Assembly: GCA_018650445.1 (NCBI GenBank)
Contig: JABIFX010000132.1
Span: 1 to 52,320, forward strand
Direction of reading: 5' to 3'
From: Fidelibacterota bacterium
GTDB taxonomy: Bacteria > Fidelibacterota > UBA8477 > JABMPR01
DNA length: 52,320 nt
The position numbers were made by a program, and so were the translations under genes. The notes below the pieces were generated by a model. It was not told the DNA's origin. It searched no databases and saw only the letters and a program-made list of their open reading frames with translations. Shown here one piece after another: positions 11,201-18,785 of this stretch. Numbering within the stretch: position 1 is the stretch's first letter; every line of letters starts with the position of its first letter.

Positions 11201-11874
11201 TCTGGTTTGAAGCTGGTGGAATCGGTTTAAGCTCTGGCGCTAATTTGACACTTAGCAATTCAATTGTTTGGGACAATACTCATAGGGGAATTACCCCCAA
11301 TAACATTGAATTCTACTCTTCAAGTTCTCACAGTTATCTGACCATTATAAACTCAGATATTGAGGGAGGTGAAGCTGGAATCAGTACCAATAACAATGGT
11401 ACAGTTACCTGGGGAACAGGAAATATTGTAGATGATCCTCTATTCGTTGACCCAGATGTTGATGATTATAACTTGCAACTGGGATCGCCTTGCATTGGAA
11501 CAGGCGAGGATGGTGTTGATATGGGTGCTGGTGCGGAATGTATGATTGTGGATATTGATCCAGAATTGGCCATCGTACCACAGCAATTTGAATTGTATCA
11601 GAACTATCCCAACCCATTTAACCCATCGACGACGATCAACTTTGAGTTGCCAGGCGCTGGTTGGGTTACTTTGGCAGTCTATGATATTACTGGTAGGGAA
11701 GTAGCTACACTAATTGATGATCAAAGGCTTGGGGGCAGGCATTCCATGAAATGGTTTGCGAAGGATCGTCAGGGTAAACTCCTTGTAACAGGAATTTATT
11801 TATATGAGATGAACTTCATCGATTCTCAAGGTAAGCAGTTCCGAGAAGTCCGGAAGTTTACGCTTCTGAAATAG
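8293..11874 (+). CDS. Giant three-unit parallel beta-helix protein with T9SS sorting domain
   Basis: 1193 residues. A textbook AAGGAGGGG lies just before the ATG, and the protein opens with a signal peptide ending at VSA. Three homologous units of about 360 residues follow, starting near residues 20, 380 and 739. Each opens with a V-P-x-x-[FY]-T-T-I-Q-type strand, has GTYVENI[ND]F and IDGN or IDGG turns, and contains many GGGI/GGGV rungs, the signature of right-handed parallel beta-helix (pectate-lyase-like) surface proteins. The first two units end with an I-D-M-(A/S)-x-x-EYVG-x-APDMGS segment. The tail (FELYQNYPNPFNPSTTINF to a GIYLYEM strand) is a T9SS type A sorting domain. A terminator follows. 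Such folds bind or cleave polysaccharides, but no catalytic residues can be assigned, so adhesin versus glycan-active enzyme is open. Confidence 0.88.
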   Translation: MKWMIQLIIVLVGIGTVSATVIEVPEDAATIQAGMDIASTGDTVLVDRGTYVENINFNGNNIVVMSLRGPVLTTIDGNQNGSVVLFLTQEDENAVLDGFTLKNGTGWDNGDEVVGGGIACRSGSSPTLKNLIVTGNTAFGGEDPAGGGITIAQQSSPSLENIVISYNESSWGAGLAIAYDSHPTLKNIKIFSNTATTTGGGVYIGVNSDPILEDVFVHHNNARYYGGGIFLHDQVEPLFNKVTVIGNRAPSGGGGMITNDGSSPRIVNSIFHGNFPNQIMFNSDPQYDPDTVMVAYTNIQGGLAGINIGPGELNWLEGNTSTDPCFTGIEDELHASSSCINSGTALFTFEEETWIDMASSEYVGSAPDMGSFELPPPPTVFNVPGYFTTIQGAIDAAVDGDIVRVNVGTYVENINFNGKDITVESVGGPELTIIDGNQNGSTVQIVSGESENAVLDGFTITNGTGTPGETSDILGGGILIHYASSPILKNLIISGNSAVIGEEPDGAGGGIAVSVQSNPVLEKIIITDNHSVWGGGLSIAHNSSPSVKDLEIYGNTVSQAGAGVYIGQFAAPYFEDVYIHSNVGVAGGGLFLHDHATPTFNKITVEGNRGSNGGGGMLTNHASTPKVVNSIFYGNIPDQFYLMYFDGDNLADTVSIAYSDIQGGVAAMYLGIGEVDWITGNLQSDPSFGVGDHLEANSLCIDAGTAQFVHEGMTWIDMSADEYVGVAPDMGSWEQPAPPQTLLVPSDYTTIQLGIEAALDGDTILVADGTYVENIDFLGKNIAVLSEHGPETTIIDGGNVMSVVMIVTQEETAILDGFTITNGMGWVNSSGYSVGGGINVRHGSTPTLRNLIVEGNIAVGDTAMGGGIMCAYGADALIEDVIIRDNEADYGGGIVAYESSPTLRRVKISRNLARTTGGGLTLWTSNALVEQVAIFKNRAISMAGGVWVHLGGNPTLNRVTVADNNITNLLWFEAGGIGLSSGANLTLSNSIVWDNTHRGITPNNIEFYSSSSHSYLTIINSDIEGGEAGISTNNNGTVTWGTGNIVDDPLFVDPDVDDYNLQLGSPCIGTGEDGVDMGAGAECMIVDIDPELAIVPQQFELYQNYPNPFNPSTTINFELPGAGWVTLAVYDITGREVATLIDDQRLGGRHSMKWFAKDRQGKLLVTGIYLYEMNFIDSQGKQFREVRKFTLLK

Positions 11875-11891
11875 CCTCAGTACATGCACAA

Positions 11892-11927
11892 AGCCCTGGT
11901 CTCATCTGGTAGGCCAGGGCTGTTTTT
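11892..11927 (+). terminator. Terminator of the beta-helix gene
   Basis: AGCCCTGG and CCAGGGCT form an 8-bp stem followed by GTTTTTG, 17 bases after the stop codon of the beta-helix gene. Confidence 0.75.
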
Positions 11928-12107
11928 GTTCTATAGCTTTAATTGAAATGGCAGCGGCAGTTGGGATTTAGGAGTTGAAAGATTCACCTCCTGGGTTTGA
12001 GTTGTATCCCAACTTTAGCAATCCCTTCTGCCATGCCAACATTCATAATTATTGTCTCTGATTATTGCATATAGTTTCTGGGGGAAATAGATGATTGTGA
12101 TAACAGC

Positions 12108-12269
12108 ATGATCTCAGAAAAAACAAATAAACGGTTAAGAGGGGTTTGTCTCCTGGCCATCATCATTCTGGCTCTGATCCTCCCCAATACATGCGCTTTC
12201 GCTCAGGATTGTAAATGTTGTGAACATGAAGCTCAGTGTGGATTGGATCTACCCTGTTTACAAAAGTAA
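12108..12269 (+). CDS. Candidate 53-residue secreted cysteine-rich peptide
   Basis: A short frame that encodes a charged N-terminus (MISEKTNKRLRG), a strong hydrophobic core (VCLLAIIILALILP), an AFA cleavage site and a mature peptide of about 21 residues with five cysteines (QDCKCCEHEAQCGLDLPC). A seven-codon frame at 12091-12111 precedes it: its ATG sits after a G-run (GGGGG), and its TGA overlaps this ATG as ATGA, an arrangement that would allow translational coupling. It lies in a 600-base gap between the beta-helix terminator and the terminator shared with nusB, with two hairpins behind it. I do not recognise the family. The signal peptide and cysteine spacing are persuasive, but an ORF this short could arise by chance. 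Confidence 0.5.
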   Translation: MISEKTNKRLRGVCLLAIIILALILPNTCAFAQDCKCCEHEAQCGLDLPCLQK

Positions 12270-12314
12270 TGCGTTTACTCAGAGAGTGGTCATACTAATC
12301 TGAGGACATACCAT

Positions 12315-12341
12315 CCCCGGTCTGTGCCACACGGACCGGGG
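12315..12341 (+). terminator. Perfect 12-bp hairpin after the small peptide frame
   Basis: CCCCGGTCTGTG pairs with CACACGGACCGGGG around a three-base loop (one G-U pair). It lies 46 bases after the stop codon of the candidate peptide. No T-run follows, so it is either a weak terminator, an mRNA-stabilising 3' hairpin or part of a small RNA. Confidence 0.45.
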
Positions 12342-12411
12342 CCTCCTATTCCTGGGAACAAGATTTCAGACTTTGGTAGGAGCTTAGTTCTGTATGAAAA
12401 ACTGGAGATAT

Positions 12412-12460
12412 AAAAAAAGCATGTCTTAGACCTGGCAGGCAGGGAGACATGCTTTTTTAT
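12412..12460. terminator. Bidirectional terminator between the small peptide and nusB
   Basis: AAAAAAAGCATGTCT and AGACATGCTTTTTT form an 8-9 bp stem with A and T runs on either side. It can end transcription from both the plus-strand peptide frame and the minus-strand nusB operon, whose last stop codon is at 12480. Confidence 0.8.
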
Positions 12461-12479
12461 TTTCAACTTATTTTAATGT

Positions 12480-12908
12480 CTAAATCATGGACAATTTGCC
12501 CTCAGAAAGAGCATCATTCAGAATTGCATCCAGGATACCATTCACAAAACTGCTACTCTCCTCTGTACTGAATACCTTGGCGATTTCAATAGCCTCTGAA
12601 ATGGACACCTTTGGTGGAATATCTTTAAAATAAAAGAATTCCGTGAGGGCCATCCTGAGAATCAATCGATCAATCAGGGCAATACGGGTCAGATCCCAAT
12701 TTCTGGATTTACTGGCTATGAGCTCATCGAATTCTTGGCGATGAGCCATAATCCCGTTTACCAGATCACGGGCAAATTTAAGCAAATCATCAGATAATTC
12801 GCTCTTCTCTGCCAAAAGGTTGAAGGTTTGATCCAGGTTATCGTTTTGGATCTCATGTGCATATGAGACCTGAACAACAAATTCCCGGGCTCGACGTCTT
12901 TCTTGCAT
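12480..12908 (-). CDS. nusB: Transcription antitermination factor NusB
   Basis: 142 residues, the usual NusB length. The N-terminus MQERRRAREFVVQVSYAHEI and the motif LTRIALIDRLILRMALTEF, followed by PPKVSISEAIEIAKVFSTEESSSFVNGILD with short breaks, match the all-helical NusB RNA-binding fold. With NusE it binds boxA RNA and supports antitermination of rRNA transcription. It is the last gene of the acyl-CoA/leucine dehydrogenase operon, 31 bases behind leucine dehydrogenase, which is an unusual neighbourhood: nusB is more often next to ribH or other housekeeping genes. Terminator behind it. Confidence 0.95.
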   Translation of the reverse strand: MQERRRAREFVVQVSYAHEIQNDNLDQTFNLLAEKSELSDDLLKFARDLVNGIMAHRQEFDELIASKSRNWDLTRIALIDRLILRMALTEFFYFKDIPPKVSISEAIEIAKVFSTEESSSFVNGILDAILNDALSEGKLSMI

Positions 12909-12939
12909 GAACTGAGGCCTGATCCTTTCTACGTGTAAT

Positions 12940-14034
12940 TTATATTTTCGAGAATAAACGTTTGCCAGAGCGATGCATCTGTTTCAGACGACCCAGTTTA
13001 CGAATTCTCTCTTCAGCTAGAATATCAGCTGCATCCATGGTAGGAATATTTTCATCCTCTGAACGCTGGAATATCTCCTGAAGGATGTTATAGATATGAT
13101 TTACGCGGTTGTAAGAACGTTTTTCGTTATAGCCTTCGAACTCGCCATAGACATTGATCACTCCACCAGAGTTAATAGCATAATCCGGGGCGTACAAGAC
13201 ACCACGGTCGAGGAGGATCTTGCCATGTTTTTCGTAGTCGGAAAGCACATTATTTGCAGCTCCTGCCACAACCTGACATTTTAAACGATCAATGGTTTCA
13301 TCGTTGACGGAGGAACCTAAAGCACAGGGAGCAAATACATCCATTGGAACATCATAGATATCCTCAGGTGCAACGGCTGTGACATTTTTGTATTTGAGCA
13401 TATCTTTAACACGATCTTCTTTTATATCAGTGACAATTACTTTTGCACCAGCTTTTGAAAGATGCTCAACAAGATAGATTCCAACATGCCCCAGACCTTG
13501 GACAGCAATAGTCTTGCCTTCCAGACTGTCTGACCCCCAGGTCTTATTTGCTGCGGCTTTGATACCTACAAAAGTACCATAAGCCGTGAATGGTGAAGGA
13601 TCCCCAGAGCCACCCAGGTCTGGACTAAGACCAGCAACATAATCAGTTTCTTCATGGACCCATTCCATCATTTGGGGCGTGGTGTTAACGTCTTCAGCGG
13701 CGACATAGCGACCACCCAGACTGTCTACCAGACGACCAAAAGCACGAAATGCAGCTTCATTACCGATATCCCTTACCCGGCCAATGATAACTGACTTACC
13801 GCCACCAAGGTTCAAACCTGCCAAGGCAGATTTATAAGTCATTCCCTCGGAAAGCCTGAGCACATCACGAAGTGCGGCCTCTTCATCATCATAATTCCAA
13901 ACACGACAACCACCGAGCGCAGGTCCTAAACTAGTGTTGTGAACAGCAATGATCGCTTTTAGACCTGTTTCATCATCCTTTGCAAAAACAACCTGTTCGT
14001 GGTGGTTCAATGCAGGTGCATCAAAAAATCCCAT
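12940..14034 (-). CDS. Leucine dehydrogenase (Glu/Leu/Phe/Val dehydrogenase family)
   Basis: Catalyses NAD-dependent oxidative deamination of leucine and other branched-chain amino acids to their 2-oxo acids. At 364 residues it has the length of leucine rather than glutamate dehydrogenases. The glycine-rich substrate segment contains Lys68 and Lys80 (MTYKSALAGLNLGGGKS), the positions used for substrate binding and catalysis in Bacillus leucine dehydrogenase. The NAD-binding fold has GLGHVG at 180-185. Its place between an acyl-CoA dehydrogenase and nusB suggests that it feeds branched-chain amino acid carbon into the acyl-CoA genes upstream. Phenylalanine or valine preference cannot be excluded from sequence alone. 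Confidence 0.92.
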   Translation of the reverse strand: MGFFDAPALNHHEQVVFAKDDETGLKAIIAVHNTSLGPALGGCRVWNYDDEEAALRDVLRLSEGMTYKSALAGLNLGGGKSVIIGRVRDIGNEAAFRAFGRLVDSLGGRYVAAEDVNTTPQMMEWVHEETDYVAGLSPDLGGSGDPSPFTAYGTFVGIKAAANKTWGSDSLEGKTIAVQGLGHVGIYLVEHLSKAGAKVIVTDIKEDRVKDMLKYKNVTAVAPEDIYDVPMDVFAPCALGSSVNDETIDRLKCQVVAGAANNVLSDYEKHGKILLDRGVLYAPDYAINSGGVINVYGEFEGYNEKRSYNRVNHIYNILQEIFQRSEDENIPTMDAADILAEERIRKLGRLKQMHRSGKRLFSKI

Positions 14035-14065
14035 TTCTCATTTCTCCTTTTACAATTCTGTAAAT

Positions 14066-15208
14066 CTAATCTGCCAGAAGATGTCTACTGATGACCAATC
14101 TTTGAATCTCGTTGGTGCCTTCGTAGATCTGTGTAATCTTCGCGTCGCGCATCATGCGTTCCACTTCAAATTCACGTATAAATCCATACCCCCCGTGAAT
14201 CTGAACAGCCTCAGTTGCTACATACATGGCCGTATCACCGGCAAACATCTTGGCCATTGAGGCTTTCTCCCCAATGGTTTTCCCCTGATCCTTTAGCCAG
14301 GCTGCCCTATAAACGAGTAGTCGACTGGCATCCACACGTGTGGCCATATCGGCCAGCTTAAATCCAATTCCCTGAAACATTCCGATAGGTTTACCAAACT
14401 GCTCGCGCTCCTTGGCATATTTAATAGATCTTTCCAGAGCTCCCTGGGCAATTCCCAAAGCCTGTGCTCCAATTCCAATACGTCCCACGTCCAGGGTGGC
14501 CAGAGCAATAGTGAAGCCCTGCCCCTCTTCCCCGATAAGATTCTCTACAGGGATACGGCAATTCTCAAAAATCAATTCACTGGTATCAGAACCACGGATA
14601 CCAAGTTTGTCTTCTTTCTTGCCTGTAGTAAATCCATCCAATCCTTTTTCAACGACAAAGGCCGATATACCTTTATAACCCGCATCTTTATTTGTTTTTG
14701 CGAAAACAATGACAAAATCGCAACTAATTCCGCTGGTAACCCAATTTTTTACTCCGTTGAGGACATATGAATCCCCGTCACGGGTAGCAGTGGTTAGCAT
14801 GGCCTTGGCATCAGAGCCTGATTGAGGTTCACTCAGGGAGTAGGCTCCCAGTTTCTCGCCACTTGATGTGAGAGGTAAATATTTATTCTTTAGGTATTCT
14901 GAACCAAACTTGAGGATTGGGTTTGAAAATAAAGAGTTATTGACTGACATAATTACACAGGTTGAGGCATCCACACGAGCAACTTCCTCAAGGGTAATGG
15001 CATAACTCACAGCATCCATTTCGGTACCGCCATAGGCTTCAGGAACCTGCATACCCATAAAACCCAGTTCGGCTAATTTTTGGACCACTTCGGTAGGGAA
15101 CTGAGCTTTTTCATCTCTCTCCATCACACCCGGTTTAATCTCCGCTTCAGCAAATTCCCGAATGGTTTCTCGAACCATTTTTTGCTCTTCTGTTAATTCA
15201 AAATTCAT
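14066..15208 (-). CDS. Short-chain acyl-CoA dehydrogenase (butyryl-CoA type)
   Basis: A 380-residue flavoprotein that introduces the alpha-beta double bond into acyl-CoA esters, passing electrons to ETF. It shows the whole family pattern: MNFELTEEQKMVRETIREFA at the start, AYSLSEPQSGSDA for flavin contact, KNWVTSGISCDF, the ISAFVVEKGLDGFTTGKKE segment with KLGIRGSDTSEL, the QIHGGYGF motif and the C-terminal IYEGTNEIQRL containing the catalytic base Glu363. Best matched to butyryl- or isovaleryl-type enzymes. It is 34 bases downstream of the 3-hydroxyacyl-CoA dehydrogenase and 31 bases before leucine dehydrogenase. No etfAB is nearby. Confidence 0.95.
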   Translation of the reverse strand: MNFELTEEQKMVRETIREFAEAEIKPGVMERDEKAQFPTEVVQKLAELGFMGMQVPEAYGGTEMDAVSYAITLEEVARVDASTCVIMSVNNSLFSNPILKFGSEYLKNKYLPLTSSGEKLGAYSLSEPQSGSDAKAMLTTATRDGDSYVLNGVKNWVTSGISCDFVIVFAKTNKDAGYKGISAFVVEKGLDGFTTGKKEDKLGIRGSDTSELIFENCRIPVENLIGEEGQGFTIALATLDVGRIGIGAQALGIAQGALERSIKYAKEREQFGKPIGMFQGIGFKLADMATRVDASRLLVYRAAWLKDQGKTIGEKASMAKMFAGDTAMYVATEAVQIHGGYGFIREFEVERMMRDAKITQIYEGTNEIQRLVISRHLLAD

Positions 15209-15242
15209 ATTTAGCCTTTTTCGGTTTCAAGTTCATAGTGAA

Positions 15243-16094
15243 CTATTGATAGGAATAAAATCCCTGCCCCGTTTTGCGTCCAAGATTTCCAGCTGCAACC
15301 ATACGCTTCAGCAATGGACACGGTCGATATTTGGGATCCCCCAGACCTTCGTGGAGAACTTCCAGAATAGACAGGCAGACATCCAGACCAATCAGATCCG
15401 CCAGTGTAAGTGGACCCATAGGATGGGCCAGGCCAAGATGCATAATTTCATCAATGGCTTCTTTCGTGGCGACACCTTCCATAAGTGCAAAAACAGCTTC
15501 ATTAATCATAGGCATGATAATACGATTTGCTACGAAGCCGGGATAGTCATTGGCTTCGACAGGAGTTTTTCCCAATGCTTTACAGAGTTCCATGGTTGTG
15601 GAAACAGTTTCATCACTACAGACATGTCCGCGAATAATTTCCACCAGTTTCATCACAGGAACTGGATTCATAAAATGCATACCTATCACACGCTCTGGAC
15701 TTGAAGTTTGAGCTGCGATTTCTGTAATTGATATAGATGAAGTATTTGAGCTAAGAATCACACCTGGTTTTAAAATATCATCCAGGTCCTTGAACAATTT
15801 AAATTTAATATCTCTGTTCTCAGTGGCAGCCTCGACCACAAAATCACAATCTTTCAATTCCCCAAGATCAGTTGAAGTTTTTAAACGTTGGAGTGTAGCT
15901 GTTTTATCGGCTTCTGAAATTTTTTCTTTTTTGACCTGGCGGTCCAGATTTTTGGTGATGGTGGCGATTCCCTTTTCAAGGAATGCCTGTTGAATATCCA
16001 TGAGGATGACTTCATAACCAGACTGTGCAAAGACATGGGCAATCCCATTCCCCATAGTTCCAGAGCCAATGATACCAACGTTACGAATACTCAT
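15243..16094 (-). CDS. 3-Hydroxybutyryl-CoA dehydrogenase
   Basis: NAD(P)-dependent oxidation of 3-hydroxybutyryl-CoA to acetoacetyl-CoA, or the reverse. The start is set at the ATG at 16094 because AAGGGGG lies six bases before it and the protein then begins with the Rossmann motif [19 protein letters not shown]; the longer frame to 16169 overlaps the thiolase and looks spurious. 283 residues, the usual length. [13 protein letters not shown], the catalytic His140 and Asn143 in [16 protein letters not shown], and the C-terminal helical domain ([19 protein letters not shown]) are all intact. It starts 10 bases after the thiolase stop codon. Confidence 0.95.
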   Translation of the reverse strand: MSIRNVGIIGSGTMGNGIAHVFAQSGYEVILMDIQQAFLEKGIATITKNLDRQVKKEKISEADKTATLQRLKTSTDLGELKDCDFVVEAATENRDIKFKLFKDLDDILKPGVILSSNTSSISITEIAAQTSSPERVIGMHFMNPVPVMKLVEIIRGHVCSDETVSTTMELCKALGKTPVEANDYPGFVANRIIMPMINEAVFALMEGVATKEAIDEIMHLGLAHPMGPLTLADLIGLDVCLSILEVLHEGLGDPKYRPCPLLKRMVAAGNLGRKTGQGFYSYQ

Positions 16095-16104
16095 AATATC
16101 CCCC

Positions 16105-17301
16105 TTAAATACGTTCCACGATGAGTGCAGAAGCTTCTCCACCACCAATACAAAGTGTAGCCAGACCAAAACGTGCTTCTCTAGCTTCCATGGCGTGGAG
16201 TAGCGTTGTCAGAATACGCGCACCAGAAGCACCAATAGGATGTCCCAGAGAAACAGCTCCACCATTTACATTCACTTTGGTGTAAGGAATATTTAGTTCA
16301 TCCATGGCAACCATGGTGACGACTGAGAAGGCCTCATTGATTTCGAAAAGATCGATTTCACCCAGAGTCATCCCGGCTCTTTTAAGGACATTGTTAATGG
16401 CTTTTACCGGGGCTGTGGTGAACCATTCAGGTGCCTGAGCGGCTGAAGCTTGAGCGACAATACGCGCCATAGGTTTTAATCCCCGTTTTTCAGCCTCTCC
16501 TTCACGCATGAGTACCAGTGCGGCGGCCCCATCATTTATCTTGGATGCATTGGCAGCAGTGATGGTTCCGTCTTTGGCAAAAGCAGGTCTCAGCTTAAGC
16601 ATTTTGTCGAAATTACCTCGACCAGGTTCTTCATCAGTATCAAATACAAGAGCATCACCTTTGCGTTGAGGAATTTCGACTGGCGTAAGTTCATTGTCAA
16701 AGGCGCCTGATTTTTGGGCAGCCTGTGCACGGAGATAACTCTCCTTTGCGAAGGCATCCTGAGCTTCGCGGGTATAGTTGTATTCTTTTGCGCACAGCTC
16801 ACCGCTGACACCCATATGAATACTATCATAAGCATTCAGTAGTCCATCGCGGAGAATACCATCAACCATTTGACCGTGGCCTAATCGTTGACCATCCCTC
16901 GCTCCAGGCAGATAGTATGGCACAGTGGACATGCTCTCCATACCGCCAGCAACCACGATGTTCGCATTCCCAACTTCGATGGCCTGGGCAGCCAGCATGA
17001 CCGCTTTTAAACCTGAACCGCAAACTTTGTTTATGGTCATACATTCTGTGGTATCGGATAAACCGGCATATATGGCCGCCTGTCTGGCAGGGGCTTGTCC
17101 TTCATTAGCAGTGATCACATTGCCCATGATGACTTCATCGACATCCTCAGGTAAAACTTGACCACTTTCCAGTGCAGCCTTGATGGCTGTTGCGCCTAGT
17201 TTGGGGGCGGTAATCGAAGAAAGTCCACCCTGAAAAGCACCCACGGGGGTTCGTTTAGCACTTACAATAGCAACTTTACGTATGGCTCTGACACTGCTCA
17301 T
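16105..17301 (-). CDS. Acetyl-CoA acetyltransferase (thiolase)
   Basis: 398-residue thiolase that condenses two acetyl-CoA or cleaves 3-oxoacyl-CoA. The nucleophile Cys94 lies in [16 protein letters not shown], the histidine in [18 protein letters not shown] and the second cysteine in [14 protein letters not shown]. It is the first gene of the acyl-CoA operon. No enoyl-CoA hydratase accompanies it here, so the pathway needs a crotonase from elsewhere in the genome. Confidence 0.95.
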   Translation of the reverse strand: MSSVRAIRKVAIVSAKRTPVGAFQGGLSSITAPKLGATAIKAALESGQVLPEDVDEVIMGNVITANEGQAPARQAAIYAGLSDTTECMTINKVCGSGLKAVMLAAQAIEVGNANIVVAGGMESMSTVPYYLPGARDGQRLGHGQMVDGILRDGLLNAYDSIHMGVSGELCAKEYNYTREAQDAFAKESYLRAQAAQKSGAFDNELTPVEIPQRKGDALVFDTDEEPGRGNFDKMLKLRPAFAKDGTITAANASKINDGAAALVLMREGEAEKRGLKPMARIVAQASAAQAPEWFTTAPVKAINNVLKRAGMTLGEIDLFEINEAFSVVTMVAMDELNIPYTKVNVNGGAVSLGHPIGASGARILTTLLHAMEAREARFGLATLCIGGGEASALIVERI

Positions 17302-17485
17302 GATAATTCCTTTTGTAATTTTCTCAAACCTGGGACAGCATAAACTTTATAAACAGCTTGCGAATTCCACCTGGGATTCAATTTCCACAGGACGCAAATT
17401 GTTTTGTCTTATCAAAGGTCAAAAATCGTTCCAAACCTGAATATCATCGTAAAGATGAATAGTTAGGCCCTGTAGCTCAGGATTC

Positions 17486-18448
17486 TCACGGTTGGTCATA
17501 GGCTTTAATAATCCGCCTGACCAATTTGTGTCTCACAATATCACCTTCATCAAATTCGACAAAGGCGATACCATCGACCTCTTTCAGAATTCTTACGGCT
17601 TGGAGTAAACCAGATTCCTCATGCTTAGGGAGGTCAATCTGAGTGGGATCACCAGTAATAATAATTTTGGAATTCACACCCATTCGTGTGAGAAACATTT
17701 TCATCTGCATATGGGTAGTATTTTGTGCTTCATCCAGGATAATGAAAGCATGATCCAAAGTTCTTCCACGCATATAGGCAAGCGGGACAATCTCAATGGT
17801 TTTCTGATCCATGAGGATACGCACTTTGTCATGAGGCATCATATCAAAAAGCGCATCATAAAGTGGTGCAAGATAGGGGTCAACCTTTTCGCGTAAATCC
17901 CCAGGTAAAAAACCGAGGCGTTCACCTGCTTCTACGGCAGGGCGGGTGAGAATTATCTTCTTAACTTCCCGATTTTTTAGGGCGGAAACGGCAAAGGCTA
18001 CGGCCATATATGTCTTACCGGTACCAGCGGGTCCCAAGCCAAACACCATATCATTTGATGTGGCCGCAGAAAAATATCTTTGCTGACCAGGTGTGCGTGG
18101 CTTGATCACTTCTGAGCGAGTGAAGAGGACGACAGAATCAAGACCAGATTCACCAAGGGTAGACTTACCTGACTGGCTGAGACGGATGATGGTGAGCACA
18201 TCGTCTTTATCAATAAATTTTTTCCGATTCAAGACGGCAATCATCTCACCAATAATATTTTCAACGAGTGCATGCTTGGATTCGTCACCACGAACTATGA
18301 GTTCATCACCACGTACGAACAGCGCAACTTCCAGATGATTTTCAATCAATTTTAGGTTGGTGTCATTGGCACCGAGTAATTCAACGGGGCTAACCTCCCT
18401 GATTGGAAGGCGTTTTTCAGCAGCAGATTTCGCAGTTGTCAAACCCAT
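17486..18448 (-). CDS. phoH: PhoH-like ATPase
   Basis: 320 residues. It has an N-terminal KH-like segment (VRGDELIVRGDESKHALVE) followed by the PhoH ATPase domain with Walker A GPAGTGKT at 139-146, Walker B HAFIILDEAQNTT and ITGDPTQIDLP. Proteins of this family act in RNA metabolism, often beside ybeY, but ybeY is not the next gene here. A 184-base gap separates it from thiolase, so co-transcription is uncertain. Confidence 0.93.
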   Translation of the reverse strand: MGLTTAKSAAEKRLPIREVSPVELLGANDTNLKLIENHLEVALFVRGDELIVRGDESKHALVENIIGEMIAVLNRKKFIDKDDVLTIIRLSQSGKSTLGESGLDSVVLFTRSEVIKPRTPGQQRYFSAATSNDMVFGLGPAGTGKTYMAVAFAVSALKNREVKKIILTRPAVEAGERLGFLPGDLREKVDPYLAPLYDALFDMMPHDKVRILMDQKTIEIVPLAYMRGRTLDHAFIILDEAQNTTHMQMKMFLTRMGVNSKIIITGDPTQIDLPKHEESGLLQAVRILKEVDGIAFVEFDEGDIVRHKLVRRIIKAYDQP

Positions 18449-18785
18449 ATGGCGGGCTCAGATTAATTTGTAAATCGTGGATTTCCAAACAAAAATTATC
18501 CAAGCAAAGCAGTTCAGGACCGGAGCACTATGTGACTTGACCAAAAGGGCATGTAAATACAAAAAGCAATCGCTGGTAATTGTAGAAATTGCTAGTAGCA
18601 AATTTATTCATCGCATAACACTTTGAAATTAACATTTATACTAAATTTAGATTAGTTTAAAGCATGGTTTAATTCACATTGGTTTCAATTTGTGAGCTGG
18701 GGGCTCCTTTCTCCCATCTCCATGGAAAGAGTTGCAATACCCTTTTTCGACCAGAAATGATTTCATAGTTTGAAGGGAAACCCAG
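18449..18785. other. Divergent intergenic region, phoH / TonB receptor
   Basis: 337 bases, AT-rich, between divergent start codons. It should hold both promoters. I could not find a convincingly spaced -35/-10 pair; an isolated TATACT box occurs near 18640 and GAAGGGAAA precedes the receptor start. No small gene or hairpin was seen. Confidence 0.4.

Noticed and set aside
15162-15704. A 180-codon plus-strand frame opposite the acyl-CoA and hydroxyacyl-CoA dehydrogenase genes
   Set aside because: Antisense to two well-supported genes and without motifs; a shadow frame.
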